DNA of 64,000 nucleotides from Piscinibacter caeni (GCA_003265685.1 QJOU01000048.1:1-64000), one strand, 5' to 3'; shown: positions 8,681 to 16,576, counted from the first letter of the stretch. Numbers and translations are program-made. The notes: a model not told the origin generated them from the letters alone.

Positions 8681-10113
8681 GTCGCGTCCGGCCGGCCCGG
8701 CAGCGGCTGCCGCAGCGCGCGCGCCACCACCACCACGAAGAGCAGGCCGCCGACGATGGCGACCAGCCCGCCCAGCCCCATCAGGCCCATGCCGGCGATC
8801 TCCGCACCGCTGCGCAGCACCTGCTCGGCACCCGCCACCTTGCGCTGCACCCCGTAGCCGCCCGACCAGACCAGGCCGAGGATGTGCATCAGCTGCCCGG
8901 CCCCGTAGAGAACCGGCTGCAGCGTGGCCAGCCGCCCGCCCGGCGCGCGGTAGCCGAGCGCGGGCAGCAGGCGGTAGACCAGCCCCATCAGCGCCAGCGT
9001 GACCCCGACGATGCAGCCGTGGTAGTGCGCCGGGATGCGCACGTTGCTGCCGGCGATGAACACGCCGATCAGGCCGCCGGACGCGAACAGCAGCATCGAG
9101 GCCAGCAGGGCCGCGCGCAGCGGGCGCTGCGACGGATCGGTCGCGGCGGCGCCGTGCAGCCCGACGGCCACCGCCAGCCCGATCGGCAGGATCGCCAGGC
9201 CGCCGCCCAGGCGCATCGCCCAGGTGTGCAGCTGGCGGTGCTCGACCGAGGCGATGTCGTGGGCCAGGTAGGCGTAGGGCGTGACGAACACGCTGGCCAG
9301 CGCGAGCGCCAGCAGGCCGAGCGCCAGGCGCGGGCTGAGCGGCAGGCGCGCGCCGCAGGCACCGGCCAGCCACAACCAGGCCACCAGCATCAGCAGCGTC
9401 CAGGTGAACTGCAGCGCATGCCCGCCGCCCCAGAACAGGATCTCGTAGTACGCCCGGCCCTCCAGCGTGCGCGGCAGCACGGCGAACGACCAGCCGAAGG
9501 CCAGCAGCGCCACCGCGGTGGCCACCACGCTGGCGTTCAGGCCGAAACGCAGGGCACCCGCTGCGTCGATGGTGGTGCCGATCTTGGGCGCCGCGAACAG
9601 GCCGCGCAGCACCAGCACGCCGACACCGGCGCCGAACACCAGCAACCCGGCGATGAACGGCGCGCCGTCCAGCAGCGGGATGTAGTTGGCCATCACCGCT
9701 GCGCCGCTGCCGAGGAAGGGCGCGAGCGCCATCAGCGCGGCGCCGGCGCCGCACAGGCCCAGCGCCGCCCAGCCCCAGCCGAGCCGGCGCGGCGAGCCGT
9801 TGAGGCTCCACAGCAGTCCGGCCAGCGCGATGAACCAGACCAGCACCGACAGGTCCACATGCACCACCAGCGCGACGCGGAAGAAGTCCGCCACCGGCAG
9901 CAGCCGGTTCAGGCCCGGCGTGCGCGACAGCACCAGCAGCACCGAGAACAGCCCCGAGCCGACCAGCGCCGCCAGGCCCAGCCACAACCAGCCGCGTGCG
10001 AGCGCACGGCGCGCGTCGGCGGGTACCGGCAGGGCGTAGACGACGCCCGGCACGGGCGCGGCGCGCGTGGCAGGACGGGGGCCGGCGACGGCCGAGGGGT
10101 CGAGGGTGTTCAT
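8677..10113 (-). CDS. Divergent heme-copper oxidase-superfamily subunit I (possible NO reductase type)
   Basis: 478 residues with about 12 membrane helices. Histidines occur in the positional pattern of heme-copper subunit I: H85 (helix II), H232 (helix VI, GGGHALQFTW), and H363/H365 (helix X, PAHYHG). The adjacent His pair expected in helix VII is missing; instead there is EHRQLH with H292 and H296. No Tyr follows H232 at +4 (Phe instead), so the O2-reductase cross-link seen in A and B types is absent. Automatic annotation would call it cbb3-type subunit I. The DNR-linked context and the altered active site suggest NO reduction or another activity. No separate subunit II is adjacent; the partner is probably the cytochrome b fusion overlapping its end. 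Confidence 0.75.
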   Translation of the reverse strand: MNTLDPSAVAGPRPATRAAPVPGVVYALPVPADARRALARGWLWLGLAALVGSGLFSVLLVLSRTPGLNRLLPVADFFRVALVVHVDLSVLVWFIALAGLLWSLNGSPRRLGWGWAALGLCGAGAALMALAPFLGSGAAVMANYIPLLDGAPFIAGLLVFGAGVGVLVLRGLFAAPKIGTTIDAAGALRFGLNASVVATAVALLAFGWSFAVLPRTLEGRAYYEILFWGGGHALQFTWTLLMLVAWLWLAGACGARLPLSPRLALGLLALALASVFVTPYAYLAHDIASVEHRQLHTWAMRLGGGLAILPIGLAVAVGLHGAAATDPSQRPLRAALLASMLLFASGGLIGVFIAGSNVRIPAHYHGCIVGVTLALMGLVYRLLPALGYRAPGGRLATLQPVLYGAGQLMHILGLVWSGGYGVQRKVAGAEQVLRSGAEIAGMGLMGLGGLVAIVGGLLFVVVVARALRQPLPGRPDAT

Positions 10114-10631
10114 CGCAGCGTGATCGCCTGGGTGGCGGGATCGAAATCGATCACCAGGATCTGCGCCGGGGCCAGTGTCACGCTGGCCTCGCGCTGGTGG
10201 GTGAAGCCGGGGCTGCGCAGGTCGTCCTTCAGGCGCACGCTGAGCCGGTGCGTTCCGGCGCCGACCTGCAGCCGGCGATAGACCGAGGACGCGCCGTCGC
10301 GCGACAGGCCCGAGGGACGCGCGCTCACGCGCAGGGCGGGGAGACCGTCGATGTCGAGCTCGACGACGATCGGCGAGCGTTCGCGCGGGCAGCGCAGCGG
10401 CGCGCGCATGTTGGGCGGCAGCTTGGCCAGTTCTTCCGGCGTCTGCGGCCGGCAGTCGGCGACCGGCTTGCCGGTGTGGCTGAAGCTGAGCTTGATGAGC
10501 GCCTGGTCACCCGCCAGGTGCCGGTACGGCGGCCAACCGGAGAACACGCCGATCACGCCGGCGAACAGCGCGTAGAGCAGCGCCTGGCCGATCCACGCGG
10601 CCGGGCCGAGCCGGGGCGCGCGCTCAGCCAT
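10110..10631 (-). CDS. Unknown membrane-anchored protein with conserved-looking His/Cys/Met/Cys segment
   Basis: 173 residues. One N-terminal membrane helix (IGQALLYALFAGVIGVFSG) is followed by a beta-rich extracytoplasmic domain. The stretch SFSHTG...DCRPQTPEELAKLPPNMR...RCPRERSP (residues about 50-95) contains a His, two Cys and a Met and could bind copper or heme or be redox active. ATG 10631 overlaps the stop of the upstream gene by 8 bases, and its own stop overlaps the ATG of the heme-copper gene by 4 bases, so it is tightly coupled within the operon. I do not recognise the family. A role in assembly or as an accessory subunit of the neighbouring heme-copper protein is inferred from position only. 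Confidence 0.7.
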   Translation of the reverse strand: MAERAPRLGPAAWIGQALLYALFAGVIGVFSGWPPYRHLAGDQALIKLSFSHTGKPVADCRPQTPEELAKLPPNMRAPLRCPRERSPIVVELDIDGLPALRVSARPSGLSRDGASSVYRRLQVGAGTHRLSVRLKDDLRSPGFTHQREASVTLAPAQILVIDFDPATQAITLR

Positions 10632-12159
10632 GGCGCACCGCCTCGGGGGCATCCAGCCCTGCGCGCAGCCGCGCCAGCGCCGCGTGCAGCCGGTCCTCTT
10701 CGCCGGCGTCGGCCCAGGCGGTCGCGACCTGCGTGCGCGGCACCGCGGCACGCAGCCGGGGCTCGCGCGTGCCGGCCAGGCGCTGCTCGGTCCAGCGCTG
10801 GCCGAGGCGGAACTCGCAACCGTTGGCGCGGCAGCCGCTGACCAGCACCGCGCCGGCGCCGTCGCGCAGCGCGTACTCGACGAAGGACGGCGGCAGCGCA
10901 CCGATGCACATCAGGCCGAGCGCGGCGACATCGGGCGCGGCGAGCGCCTCGACGCGCGCGCCGCGTGCGCATCCGAACACGACGATGCGTCGCGGCCCGG
11001 GCAGCGCGGCGAGCTGCTGCTGCAGGCGCCGCCGCAGCGCACCGATCGGCTCGCTCGGCATGTCGATGCCGGTGACGAGTTCGGCCAGGCTGCGGAACGG
11101 CGTCGACGACGGGCAGGCGCCGACGCAGATGCCGCAGCTGGCGCACAGGTCGGCGTCCACCTGCGCCAGCTCGCGCCCGAGGCGGCGCTTCTGTGCATCG
11201 GGGTGCGGCAGCATCGTCACGGCGGCATAGGGGCAGTCGTCGAAGCAGCGCCGGCAGCCGTTGCAGTTGGACGGATCGACCCGCGCGACCGGCACCGCCG
11301 CCGCGCGGCGCGGCAGGAAGGGCAGCGCGAACAGCAGCCCCAGCGACAGCAGCACCAGCGCCCAGACGGCAGCCGGCGACGTGGCATCGGCCAGCGGATG
11401 GATGGCGAGCAGGATCCAGTCGTAGGCGAGCAGCTGCGGCACGCGGGCCGGATCGGCCGGTGCCTGGCTCGTGACCGGATGCACCAGCGCCAGCGCGACC
11501 AGCATGGCGAGGGTGCCCAGCGCGAGCGCACGCGGCGGCATCACCTCGGGGCGGCTGATGCGCTGGAGGTGGAACCACAGGCCGAACAGCAGCATCAGCG
11601 GCACGCCGAGGTGGACGAACACGAACAGCGAGAACAGCCGGTCGTCGATCGCGCCGGTGCCGACGAAGTTGTGCGTCAGCGGCGTGGCGAACAGCGGAAG
11701 CGCGTCCAGCCACTCGGCGGTGGCCAGGGCCGAGAACTGGCCGAGCTGGTCCCAGTTGAGCCAGAAGCCGACGAGCGCGCTGGCGAAGGCGAAGCCGATC
11801 AGCGGGACGCCGGTCAGCCACGAGAAGCGGCGGAAGCCGCTGTAGCGGCCGAACAGCCACTCGCGCAGCAGGTGCAGCAGCATCACGATCACGAAGGCGT
11901 CGGCCGCGTAGCGGTGCAGGCTGCGCAGCAGGCCGCCGACATGGGGCTGCTCGCGCGCCAGGCGCTCGATCGAGCGGTAGGCGCCGGCCGCCGAGGTGTC
12001 GAGCACCACGTAGAGGTAGAGGCCGCTGGCGGCGATCAGGCAGAACAGCAGCACGCCGAGCGCGCCGAGGTGGCGCAGCGGATTGAGCGCCGTGCCGAAC
12101 GGCCGGTCGACCGCATGGTCGAGCTGCCGGCAGGCGGCGCGCAGGCGGTTCGCGTCCAT
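10624..12159 (-). CDS. Cytochrome b / 2x[4Fe-4S] ferredoxin / MvhD-FlpD-like iron-sulfur fusion
   Basis: 511 residues. The N-terminal ~290 residues are a cytochrome b domain (SLHRYAADAFVIVMLLHLLRE, FVHLGVP, WFHLQRI). A two-cluster ferredoxin follows, beginning at C299: CNGCRRCFDDCPY and CASCGICVGACPS. The C-terminal ~120 residues resemble the MvhD/FlpD hydrogenase iron-sulfur subunit (VFGCARGARV, CIGALPPSFVEYAL, VSGCRANGCEFRLG), a module usually found with heterodisulfide reductase or hydrogenase complexes. The protein could move electrons from a soluble low-potential donor to membrane hemes. ATG 12159, 10 bases after the SCO stop, is preferred; an in-frame ATG at 12192 would overlap the SCO gene and has no better SD. 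Confidence 0.8.
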   Translation of the reverse strand: MDANRLRAACRQLDHAVDRPFGTALNPLRHLGALGVLLFCLIAASGLYLYVVLDTSAAGAYRSIERLAREQPHVGGLLRSLHRYAADAFVIVMLLHLLREWLFGRYSGFRRFSWLTGVPLIGFAFASALVGFWLNWDQLGQFSALATAEWLDALPLFATPLTHNFVGTGAIDDRLFSLFVFVHLGVPLMLLFGLWFHLQRISRPEVMPPRALALGTLAMLVALALVHPVTSQAPADPARVPQLLAYDWILLAIHPLADATSPAAVWALVLLSLGLLFALPFLPRRAAAVPVARVDPSNCNGCRRCFDDCPYAAVTMLPHPDAQKRRLGRELAQVDADLCASCGICVGACPSSTPFRSLAELVTGIDMPSEPIGALRRRLQQQLAALPGPRRIVVFGCARGARVEALAAPDVAALGLMCIGALPPSFVEYALRDGAGAVLVSGCRANGCEFRLGQRWTEQRLAGTREPRLRAAVPRTQVATAWADAGEEDRLHAALARLRAGLDAPEAVRHG

Positions 12160-12169
12160 CGCCGCCGGG

Positions 12170-13003
12170 TCAGGCCGCGGCGCGGCGCGCACGCCGCCGG
12201 TTGCGCGCCTCGAGGCCGAAGAAGAGCAGCATCGCGAGCAGGAAGGTCAGGCCACCGGCGATCTCGAGGATCAGCCCGACGTTGTAGCGGTAGCGGCGCG
12301 TCTCGGGGTCGTAGACCGTGCAGACGAGACGCACCCGTTCGATCAGCCCCGCGAGGCTGGCGCGCGCCGGCATCGGCACGCCGCGCAGCAGCCGGCGCAG
12401 CGGCTCGCCGAGCTGCTCGGGCGTGATGCGCTCGCCGTAGACCTGCGCGGCGATGCGGCCTTCGGCATCGAGCACGGTGACACCCAGCACATGGTCGAAG
12501 CCGGCCGGCGTGGCCACGTAGCGGAAGCCGAAGTCGCGCGTCAGCGCGTCGACCGTGGCCGGCGGCGCGCTGAGGAAGTCCCAGTTCGGTTCGTCGATGC
12601 GGTGCTGCGCGGCGAAGGCGCGCATCGCCTCGGGCGAATCGGCCGGCGGGTTGAAGCCGATGCTGACCACGTTGAACTGGGTCGCGCCCAGGGTCTCGTA
12701 CAGCGAGCGCAGCGAGGCCTGCAAGGTGCGGGTGCCCGTCGGGCAGACCTGGAAGCAGCCGGTGTAGACGAAGCTCACCAGCAGCGGCTTGCCGCGCAGG
12801 CTGGCGAGGGCCACCGGCCGGCCCTGGCGGTCGAGCAGCAGGTGCGCACCGGGCTGCGTGCCGATCACCGCCTCGCCGGCGCGCAGCGCCTCCTGCGCGT
12901 CGAGCGCCGGCGCGGCCCGCGCGGCCCAGGGCGTGGCGGCCAGCGCGGCGGCCAGCAGCAGCGCGCCGCAGGCGGCGGGCCTCGGTGCATGCGGCGCCGG
13001 CAC
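12170..13003 (-). CDS. SCO1/SenC-family copper chaperone with an extra C-terminal membrane helix
   Basis: 277 residues. N-terminal signal/anchor, then a thioredoxin-like SCO domain with the copper ligands CFQVC (in YTGCFQVCPTGTRTL) and a distal His (FDHVLG). SCO proteins deliver copper to the CuA site of subunit II, which is encoded two genes upstream. Unlike usual SCO proteins, this one continues with a domain ending in a C-terminal membrane helix (LEIAGGLTFLLAMLLFFGLEA). GTG 13003 is chosen because AGGGAG lies about 8 bases upstream and the signal peptide follows directly. It overlaps the end of cyoE by 0-12 bases only in its leader. Confidence 0.85.
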   Translation of the reverse strand: MPAPHAPRPAACGALLLAAALAATPWAARAAPALDAQEALRAGEAVIGTQPGAHLLLDRQGRPVALASLRGKPLLVSFVYTGCFQVCPTGTRTLQASLRSLYETLGATQFNVVSIGFNPPADSPEAMRAFAAQHRIDEPNWDFLSAPPATVDALTRDFGFRYVATPAGFDHVLGVTVLDAEGRIAAQVYGERITPEQLGEPLRRLLRGVPMPARASLAGLIERVRLVCTVYDPETRRYRYNVGLILEIAGGLTFLLAMLLFFGLEARNRRRARRAAA

Positions 13004-13014
13004 GAACCAGCTCC

Positions 13015-13911
13015 CTAACGCAGCGCCGCGTCGAGGCTGGCCGCGGCCAGCAGCACCCCGAGCTGCAGCAGCGACGCGAGGAAGGCGCCGATCGCGGTGC
13101 CGCGGCTCGGCGCACGCGCGAGCGCGCGCGCCTTGAGCACGAAGTGCAGCCCGCCGCCGGCCGCGCCCAGCAGGTACAGCCAGCCGGCACCGGCGAACGC
13201 CGGCAGCAGCGAGACGCCGGCCAGCGCCAGCGCGCTGAAGTACACGGCGCGCGCCGCGCGCGGCGTGCCCACCACCACCGGCAGCATCGGAATGCCGGCC
13301 GCGGCGTAGTCGGCCTGGCCGGCGATCGCCAGGCTCCAGAAATGCGGCGGCGTCCACAGGAACAGCGCCAGCGCCAGCAGCCAGCCGGGCGCGCCGACCT
13401 GCGGGTTCACCGCGGCCGCGCCGGCCAGCACCGCGAAGCTGCCCGACAGCCCGCCGACCACGATGTTGGTCCAGCTGCGCCGCTTCAGCCACAGCGTGTA
13501 GACGACCGCGTAGACGAAGGCGCCGAGGAAGATGTACAGCGCCGCGACCGGGTTGAGCAGCGTCGCTGCGGCCCACAGCGAGGCCGCCAGCATGGCCGCC
13601 ATCAGCAGCAGCCAGGCCGGCGTGCGCGGCAGCGAGCCGCTGGCGAAGGGCCGGCGGCGCGTGCGCGCCATCAGCCGGTCGGTCTCGTACTCGGCGTACT
13701 GGTTGAACGCGCCGGCGCTGGCCGACGCGACCAGCACCGACAGCGCCAGCACGAGCACCTGCATGAGGCTCAGGGCCGGGCCCGGCGTGACCGCGAAGCC
13801 GACCAGCGCGGTGGTCATGATGAACACGCCGATGCGCAGCTTGAACAGGCTGAGCACCTCGCGCGCCCGGCGCACCGGGCGGGCAGCGGAAGGGGCGAAG
13901 GAGGCGGCCAT
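13015..13911 (-). CDS. cyoE: Protoheme IX farnesyltransferase (heme O synthase)
   Basis: 298 residues with 7-9 membrane helices. The UbiA-type prenyl-diphosphate signature appears as NQYAEYETDRLMARTRRRP (residues about 60-78), with a second aspartate-containing loop downstream. The enzyme farnesylates heme B to heme O, the precursor of heme A. Together with the CtaA-type gene at 16577-17515 this lets the cell make heme O or A for the neighbouring heme-copper subunit. It lies 17 bases after the stop of subunit I. A vague SD (AAGGG) precedes ATG 13911. Confidence 0.92.
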   Translation of the reverse strand: MAASFAPSAARPVRRAREVLSLFKLRIGVFIMTTALVGFAVTPGPALSLMQVLVLALSVLVASASAGAFNQYAEYETDRLMARTRRRPFASGSLPRTPAWLLLMAAMLAASLWAAATLLNPVAALYIFLGAFVYAVVYTLWLKRRSWTNIVVGGLSGSFAVLAGAAAVNPQVGAPGWLLALALFLWTPPHFWSLAIAGQADYAAAGIPMLPVVVGTPRAARAVYFSALALAGVSLLPAFAGAGWLYLLGAAGGGLHFVLKARALARAPSRGTAIGAFLASLLQLGVLLAAASLDAALR

Positions 13912-13928
13912 GCGCGTGCCCTTGTCGC

Positions 13929-15626
13929 TCAGCTCAGGCCCCAGACCTGCGACAGGTACTTCCAGTTGATGAAGTAGTACAGGACGAAGGCGACCAGGAA
14001 CACCATCGCCAGCATGAAGGTGCCGGGCGCGGCGAAGCCGGCCGAGCCGTGGCTCTGCACCACCAGCGTCGGCGCGGTCGGCGGGATCGGCGTGAAGCTC
14101 GCGTTCGACACGCCGGCCTCGAGGCGCCGCCCCCACAGCAGCGAGCCGACCGTGACGTAGATGTAGATCGCCCCGCCGACGATGGCCGCGATGCCGGCGA
14201 TGCCCACCAGCCCCATCATCAGGTAGGCGGCGCCGGGCCACTCGTAGGCCAGCGCCGCGCCCTGGAAGGCCATGTCCCAGTGGCGGCGCGAGACGCCCAG
14301 CGTGCCGGCCCCCATCATCACGACGCAGAAGAAGTACATCGACAGGCCGAACAGGTAGGGCTGCAGCTTCGCCAGCCCCGGCGCGATCATCTCGCGCCGG
14401 AACAGCACCGGGATCAGGAAGTAGGTCAGCGCCATGAACGACAGCGTGGTGCCCACCACCACGGTGGCATGGAAGTGCCCCGGCACGTAGATGGTGTTGT
14501 GGATGATCATGTTGAGCTGCTCGGTGCCCATCATCACGCCCGAGATGCCGCCGAGGAAGCCGAAGCCGATGATCGAGATGAACACGCCGGAGAAGGTCGG
14601 GTTGCCCCAGGGCGCCTTGCGCAGCCACTCGAACAGGCCCTTGTTGAAGCCCTTGGCGCGCTGCGCCACTTCCATCGCGCCGGGGATGGTCAGACCGTGG
14701 ATCATCGAGGCCAGCACCGCGAAGTACATGAAGTAGCTGGTGTTGACGACCTTCCAGCCGGTCGACAGGCCGGGGTCGGCGAGCAGGTGGTGCGCGCTGG
14801 CCAGCTGCAGGAACAGGATGTAGAGCAGGAAGGCACCGCGGCTGACGCGTTCGCTCATCGGCTTGGCACCGAAGGCGATCGCCGCCACCGCGTACCAGAT
14901 CGAGATGTGCGCCGCCACGTTGATCTGCTGCGACGAGTGGCCGAAGGCCCACCAGATGGTGCGGTAGACCAGCGGGTCGACCCGCTCGATCAGGCCGACC
15001 GACAGCAGGAAGGTCGGGATCAGGATGATCGCGCCCGAGGCGATCGTGAAGACCGCGATGATGCAGGCGGTGATCGCGCCGAAGGTCACCAGCGGCACCG
15101 AGCCCTGGTAGGTCTTCTCCTTCTTCGCCACCACCAGCGTGCCGAGGAAGACGAAGCAGCCGATCAGCGCGCCGACCGCGAACAGGATCAGCCCGAGGTA
15201 GAACGACGGCGCGGCCATCATCGGCACGTACGAGGTCATCATCACGCTCGAGCCGCCCTGGTAGACGGCGACGTTGTTGGTGACCGCGCCGATCACCATC
15301 AGCGCGAACGCGAGCCAGGCGATCTTCGGGGTCGCGAGCCGGCAGCGCAGCAGCGTCGACGAGCAGAAGTACAGCACCGCGATCTCGAAGAAGATGATCC
15401 AGAAGATCAGCATGTCGATGCCGTGCGCGGTGAGCACCTGGTAGAAGGTGTCGGCCTCGAGCCAGTGGATCGCCGGCCAGCGCGTCAGCACGACGCCGAC
15501 CGCGAGGATGCCGCCGATGAGCAGGAACACCACCGCCGCGACGGCGTTGGCGAGCATCAGCTTCTCGGCGTTGGCTTCGAACTGCAGCCCGCTGCGCGGG
15601 CAGGTGCGGTAGGTGGTGGCGGACAT
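13929..15626 (-). CDS. B-family heme-copper subunit I with active-site Tyr replaced by Gln (candidate CuA-type NO reductase)
   Basis: 565 residues, about 14 membrane helices. Metal ligands are intact: H68 (LTAHG), H230 (WWAFGH), H279-H280 (SAHHLLADPG) and H384/H386 (PGHFHATVV). The HH-x-x-ADPG helix VII is the signature of B-family (ba3-like) enzymes. The residue four after H230, where O2-reducing B-family enzymes carry the cross-linked Tyr, is Gln234 (GHSSQQ). Loss of this Tyr is a hallmark of NO reductases in this superfamily, so NO rather than O2 is the likelier substrate. It is encoded 10 bases after the CuA subunit II and sits in an operon with a DNR-type box. The annotation cytochrome c oxidase subunit I would be formally correct by homology but probably wrong on function. 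Confidence 0.85.
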   Translation of the reverse strand: MSATTYRTCPRSGLQFEANAEKLMLANAVAAVVFLLIGGILAVGVVLTRWPAIHWLEADTFYQVLTAHGIDMLIFWIIFFEIAVLYFCSSTLLRCRLATPKIAWLAFALMVIGAVTNNVAVYQGGSSVMMTSYVPMMAAPSFYLGLILFAVGALIGCFVFLGTLVVAKKEKTYQGSVPLVTFGAITACIIAVFTIASGAIILIPTFLLSVGLIERVDPLVYRTIWWAFGHSSQQINVAAHISIWYAVAAIAFGAKPMSERVSRGAFLLYILFLQLASAHHLLADPGLSTGWKVVNTSYFMYFAVLASMIHGLTIPGAMEVAQRAKGFNKGLFEWLRKAPWGNPTFSGVFISIIGFGFLGGISGVMMGTEQLNMIIHNTIYVPGHFHATVVVGTTLSFMALTYFLIPVLFRREMIAPGLAKLQPYLFGLSMYFFCVVMMGAGTLGVSRRHWDMAFQGAALAYEWPGAAYLMMGLVGIAGIAAIVGGAIYIYVTVGSLLWGRRLEAGVSNASFTPIPPTAPTLVVQSHGSAGFAAPGTFMLAMVFLVAFVLYYFINWKYLSQVWGLS

Positions 15627-15636
15627 GACGGCCCCC

Positions 15637-16176
15637 TCACTTGACGTAGATGCGGCCGACCATCGTGTGGTGGTTGATGCCGCAGTATTCGTTGCACACC
15701 ACCGAGTAGGTGCCGGCCTGGTTCGGCGTCACCGTCACGACATGCTCGTAGCCGGGCACGATCTGGATGTTGATGTTGGCCGGCTGCAGCGAGAAGCCGT
15801 GGTTGTAGTCCATCGAGGTCAGGTGCAGCCGGTAGGTCTTGTCCTTCTCCAGCTCGAGGATCGGCCAGAAGTTCCACAGCCGCGCGACGAGGTAGACGTC
15901 GCTGCCCGCCGGCGGCGCCACCACCGGGGTCTTGGCGTCGGTCTCGGTGCGCACGGTGTACTTGTCCACCACCGCCTGGGCCTGGGCGCTGAACTTCTCC
16001 GGCGTGGTGCGGTAGGTCTCGGTCGACAGGTTCTGCCGGCCGTACAGGTGCCAGCCGACCATCATGAAGAACATCACCAGGCACCAGGCCAGCGCGATGA
16101 CGATCCAGGTTCCCTCGACGCGGTCGAGCGGGTGTTTCCACCACAGTCGTTCGGCAGGCGGCAGGATGGCGCTCAT
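15637..16176 (-). CDS. CuA-containing subunit II of the B-family heme-copper enzyme
   Basis: 179 residues: one N-terminal membrane helix (WIVIALAWCLVMFFMMVGW) and a periplasmic cupredoxin domain. The binuclear CuA ligands are complete: His in DYNHGFSL and the run CNEYCGINHHTM (Cys, Cys, His, Met). It receives electrons from a cytochrome c or cupredoxin and passes them to subunit I, encoded 10 bases downstream. GGAGGG precedes ATG 16176. A single N-terminal helix and short length fit the B-family (ba3/CuA-NOR) form rather than the two-helix A-family subunit II. Confidence 0.92.
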   Translation of the reverse strand: MSAILPPAERLWWKHPLDRVEGTWIVIALAWCLVMFFMMVGWHLYGRQNLSTETYRTTPEKFSAQAQAVVDKYTVRTETDAKTPVVAPPAGSDVYLVARLWNFWPILELEKDKTYRLHLTSMDYNHGFSLQPANINIQIVPGYEHVVTVTPNQAGTYSVVCNEYCGINHHTMVGRIYVK

Positions 16177-16215
16177 GAGGGGATCCCTCCGGTGGATGCG
16201 GCAGGCCCCGACCGG

Positions 16216-16371
16216 CTACTTGGCCGGCGGGATGGTCAGGATGTCGACCACACCCCACAGGGTGTAGAGCAGCATCGGTATCAGCACGCCGAGGAACAGC
16301 AGCAGGAACGGGTTGTCCAGCAGCTGCTGCATCAGCGGTACGGGTTCCTGGTCCCGGTCCGAGGTGCCCAT
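16216..16371 (-). CDS. 51-residue single-helix membrane peptide, putative small subunit (IIa-like)
   Basis: First gene of the respiratory operon. The reading frame could extend upstream to an ATG at 16452, but AGGAG at 16380-16384 lies 8 bases before ATG 16371. The upstream extension (Arg/Thr-rich) would also start before the promoter inferred from the DNR-type box. The product has a short polar N-terminus and one helix (NPFLLLFLGVLIPMLLYTLWGVVDI). B-family oxidases contain a tiny single-helix subunit IIa encoded next to subunit II; position and size fit that role. Sequence alone cannot prove it. Confidence 0.65.
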   Translation of the reverse strand: MGTSDRDQEPVPLMQQLLDNPFLLLFLGVLIPMLLYTLWGVVDILTIPPAK

Positions 16372-16478
16372 GTCTTGTCTCCTGGTCGGCTTGTGGGTTG
16401 TCCGCCTGCCCGATTGCCCGATTGACGGCGCATGGCAGCGGGATGGGGCCATGTTGGGCAGGCACGCGTCAGGCTGAA

Positions 16479-16492
16479 TTGAACTGGTTCAA
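16479..16492. promoter_or_regulatory. DNR/FNR-type box between the divergent respiratory operon and ctaA-like gene
   Basis: TTGAACTGGTTCAA matches the FNR/DNR pattern TTGA-N6-TCAA and is symmetric except for its two central bases. On the + strand a -10-like TACGAT lies at 16534-16539, which puts the box near -61 (class I spacing). On the minus strand class II spacing (-41.5) would place the transcript start near 16444, 73 bases before ATG 16371. The DNR-type regulator encoded at 17597 is the obvious candidate to bind it. Confidence 0.6.
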
Positions 16493-16576
16493 GAAATCGA
16501 ACGCTGGTCGATGCGCCCCGCGGGGCCGCGGGCTACGATCCGCGCCGCCGCGGCCCTGCCGGCCCGGCGCGAATCC

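Noticed and set aside
13929-15626. Ordinary cytochrome c oxidase annotation
   Set aside because: The family match is real, but the missing Tyr at H230+4 and the regulatory context make O2 reduction unlikely as the main activity.
16372-16452. N-terminal extension giving a 78-residue version of the small membrane peptide
   Set aside because: No SD at 16452, Arg/Thr-rich extension, and it would begin upstream of the transcript start implied by the DNR-type box. ATG 16371 has a strong SD.
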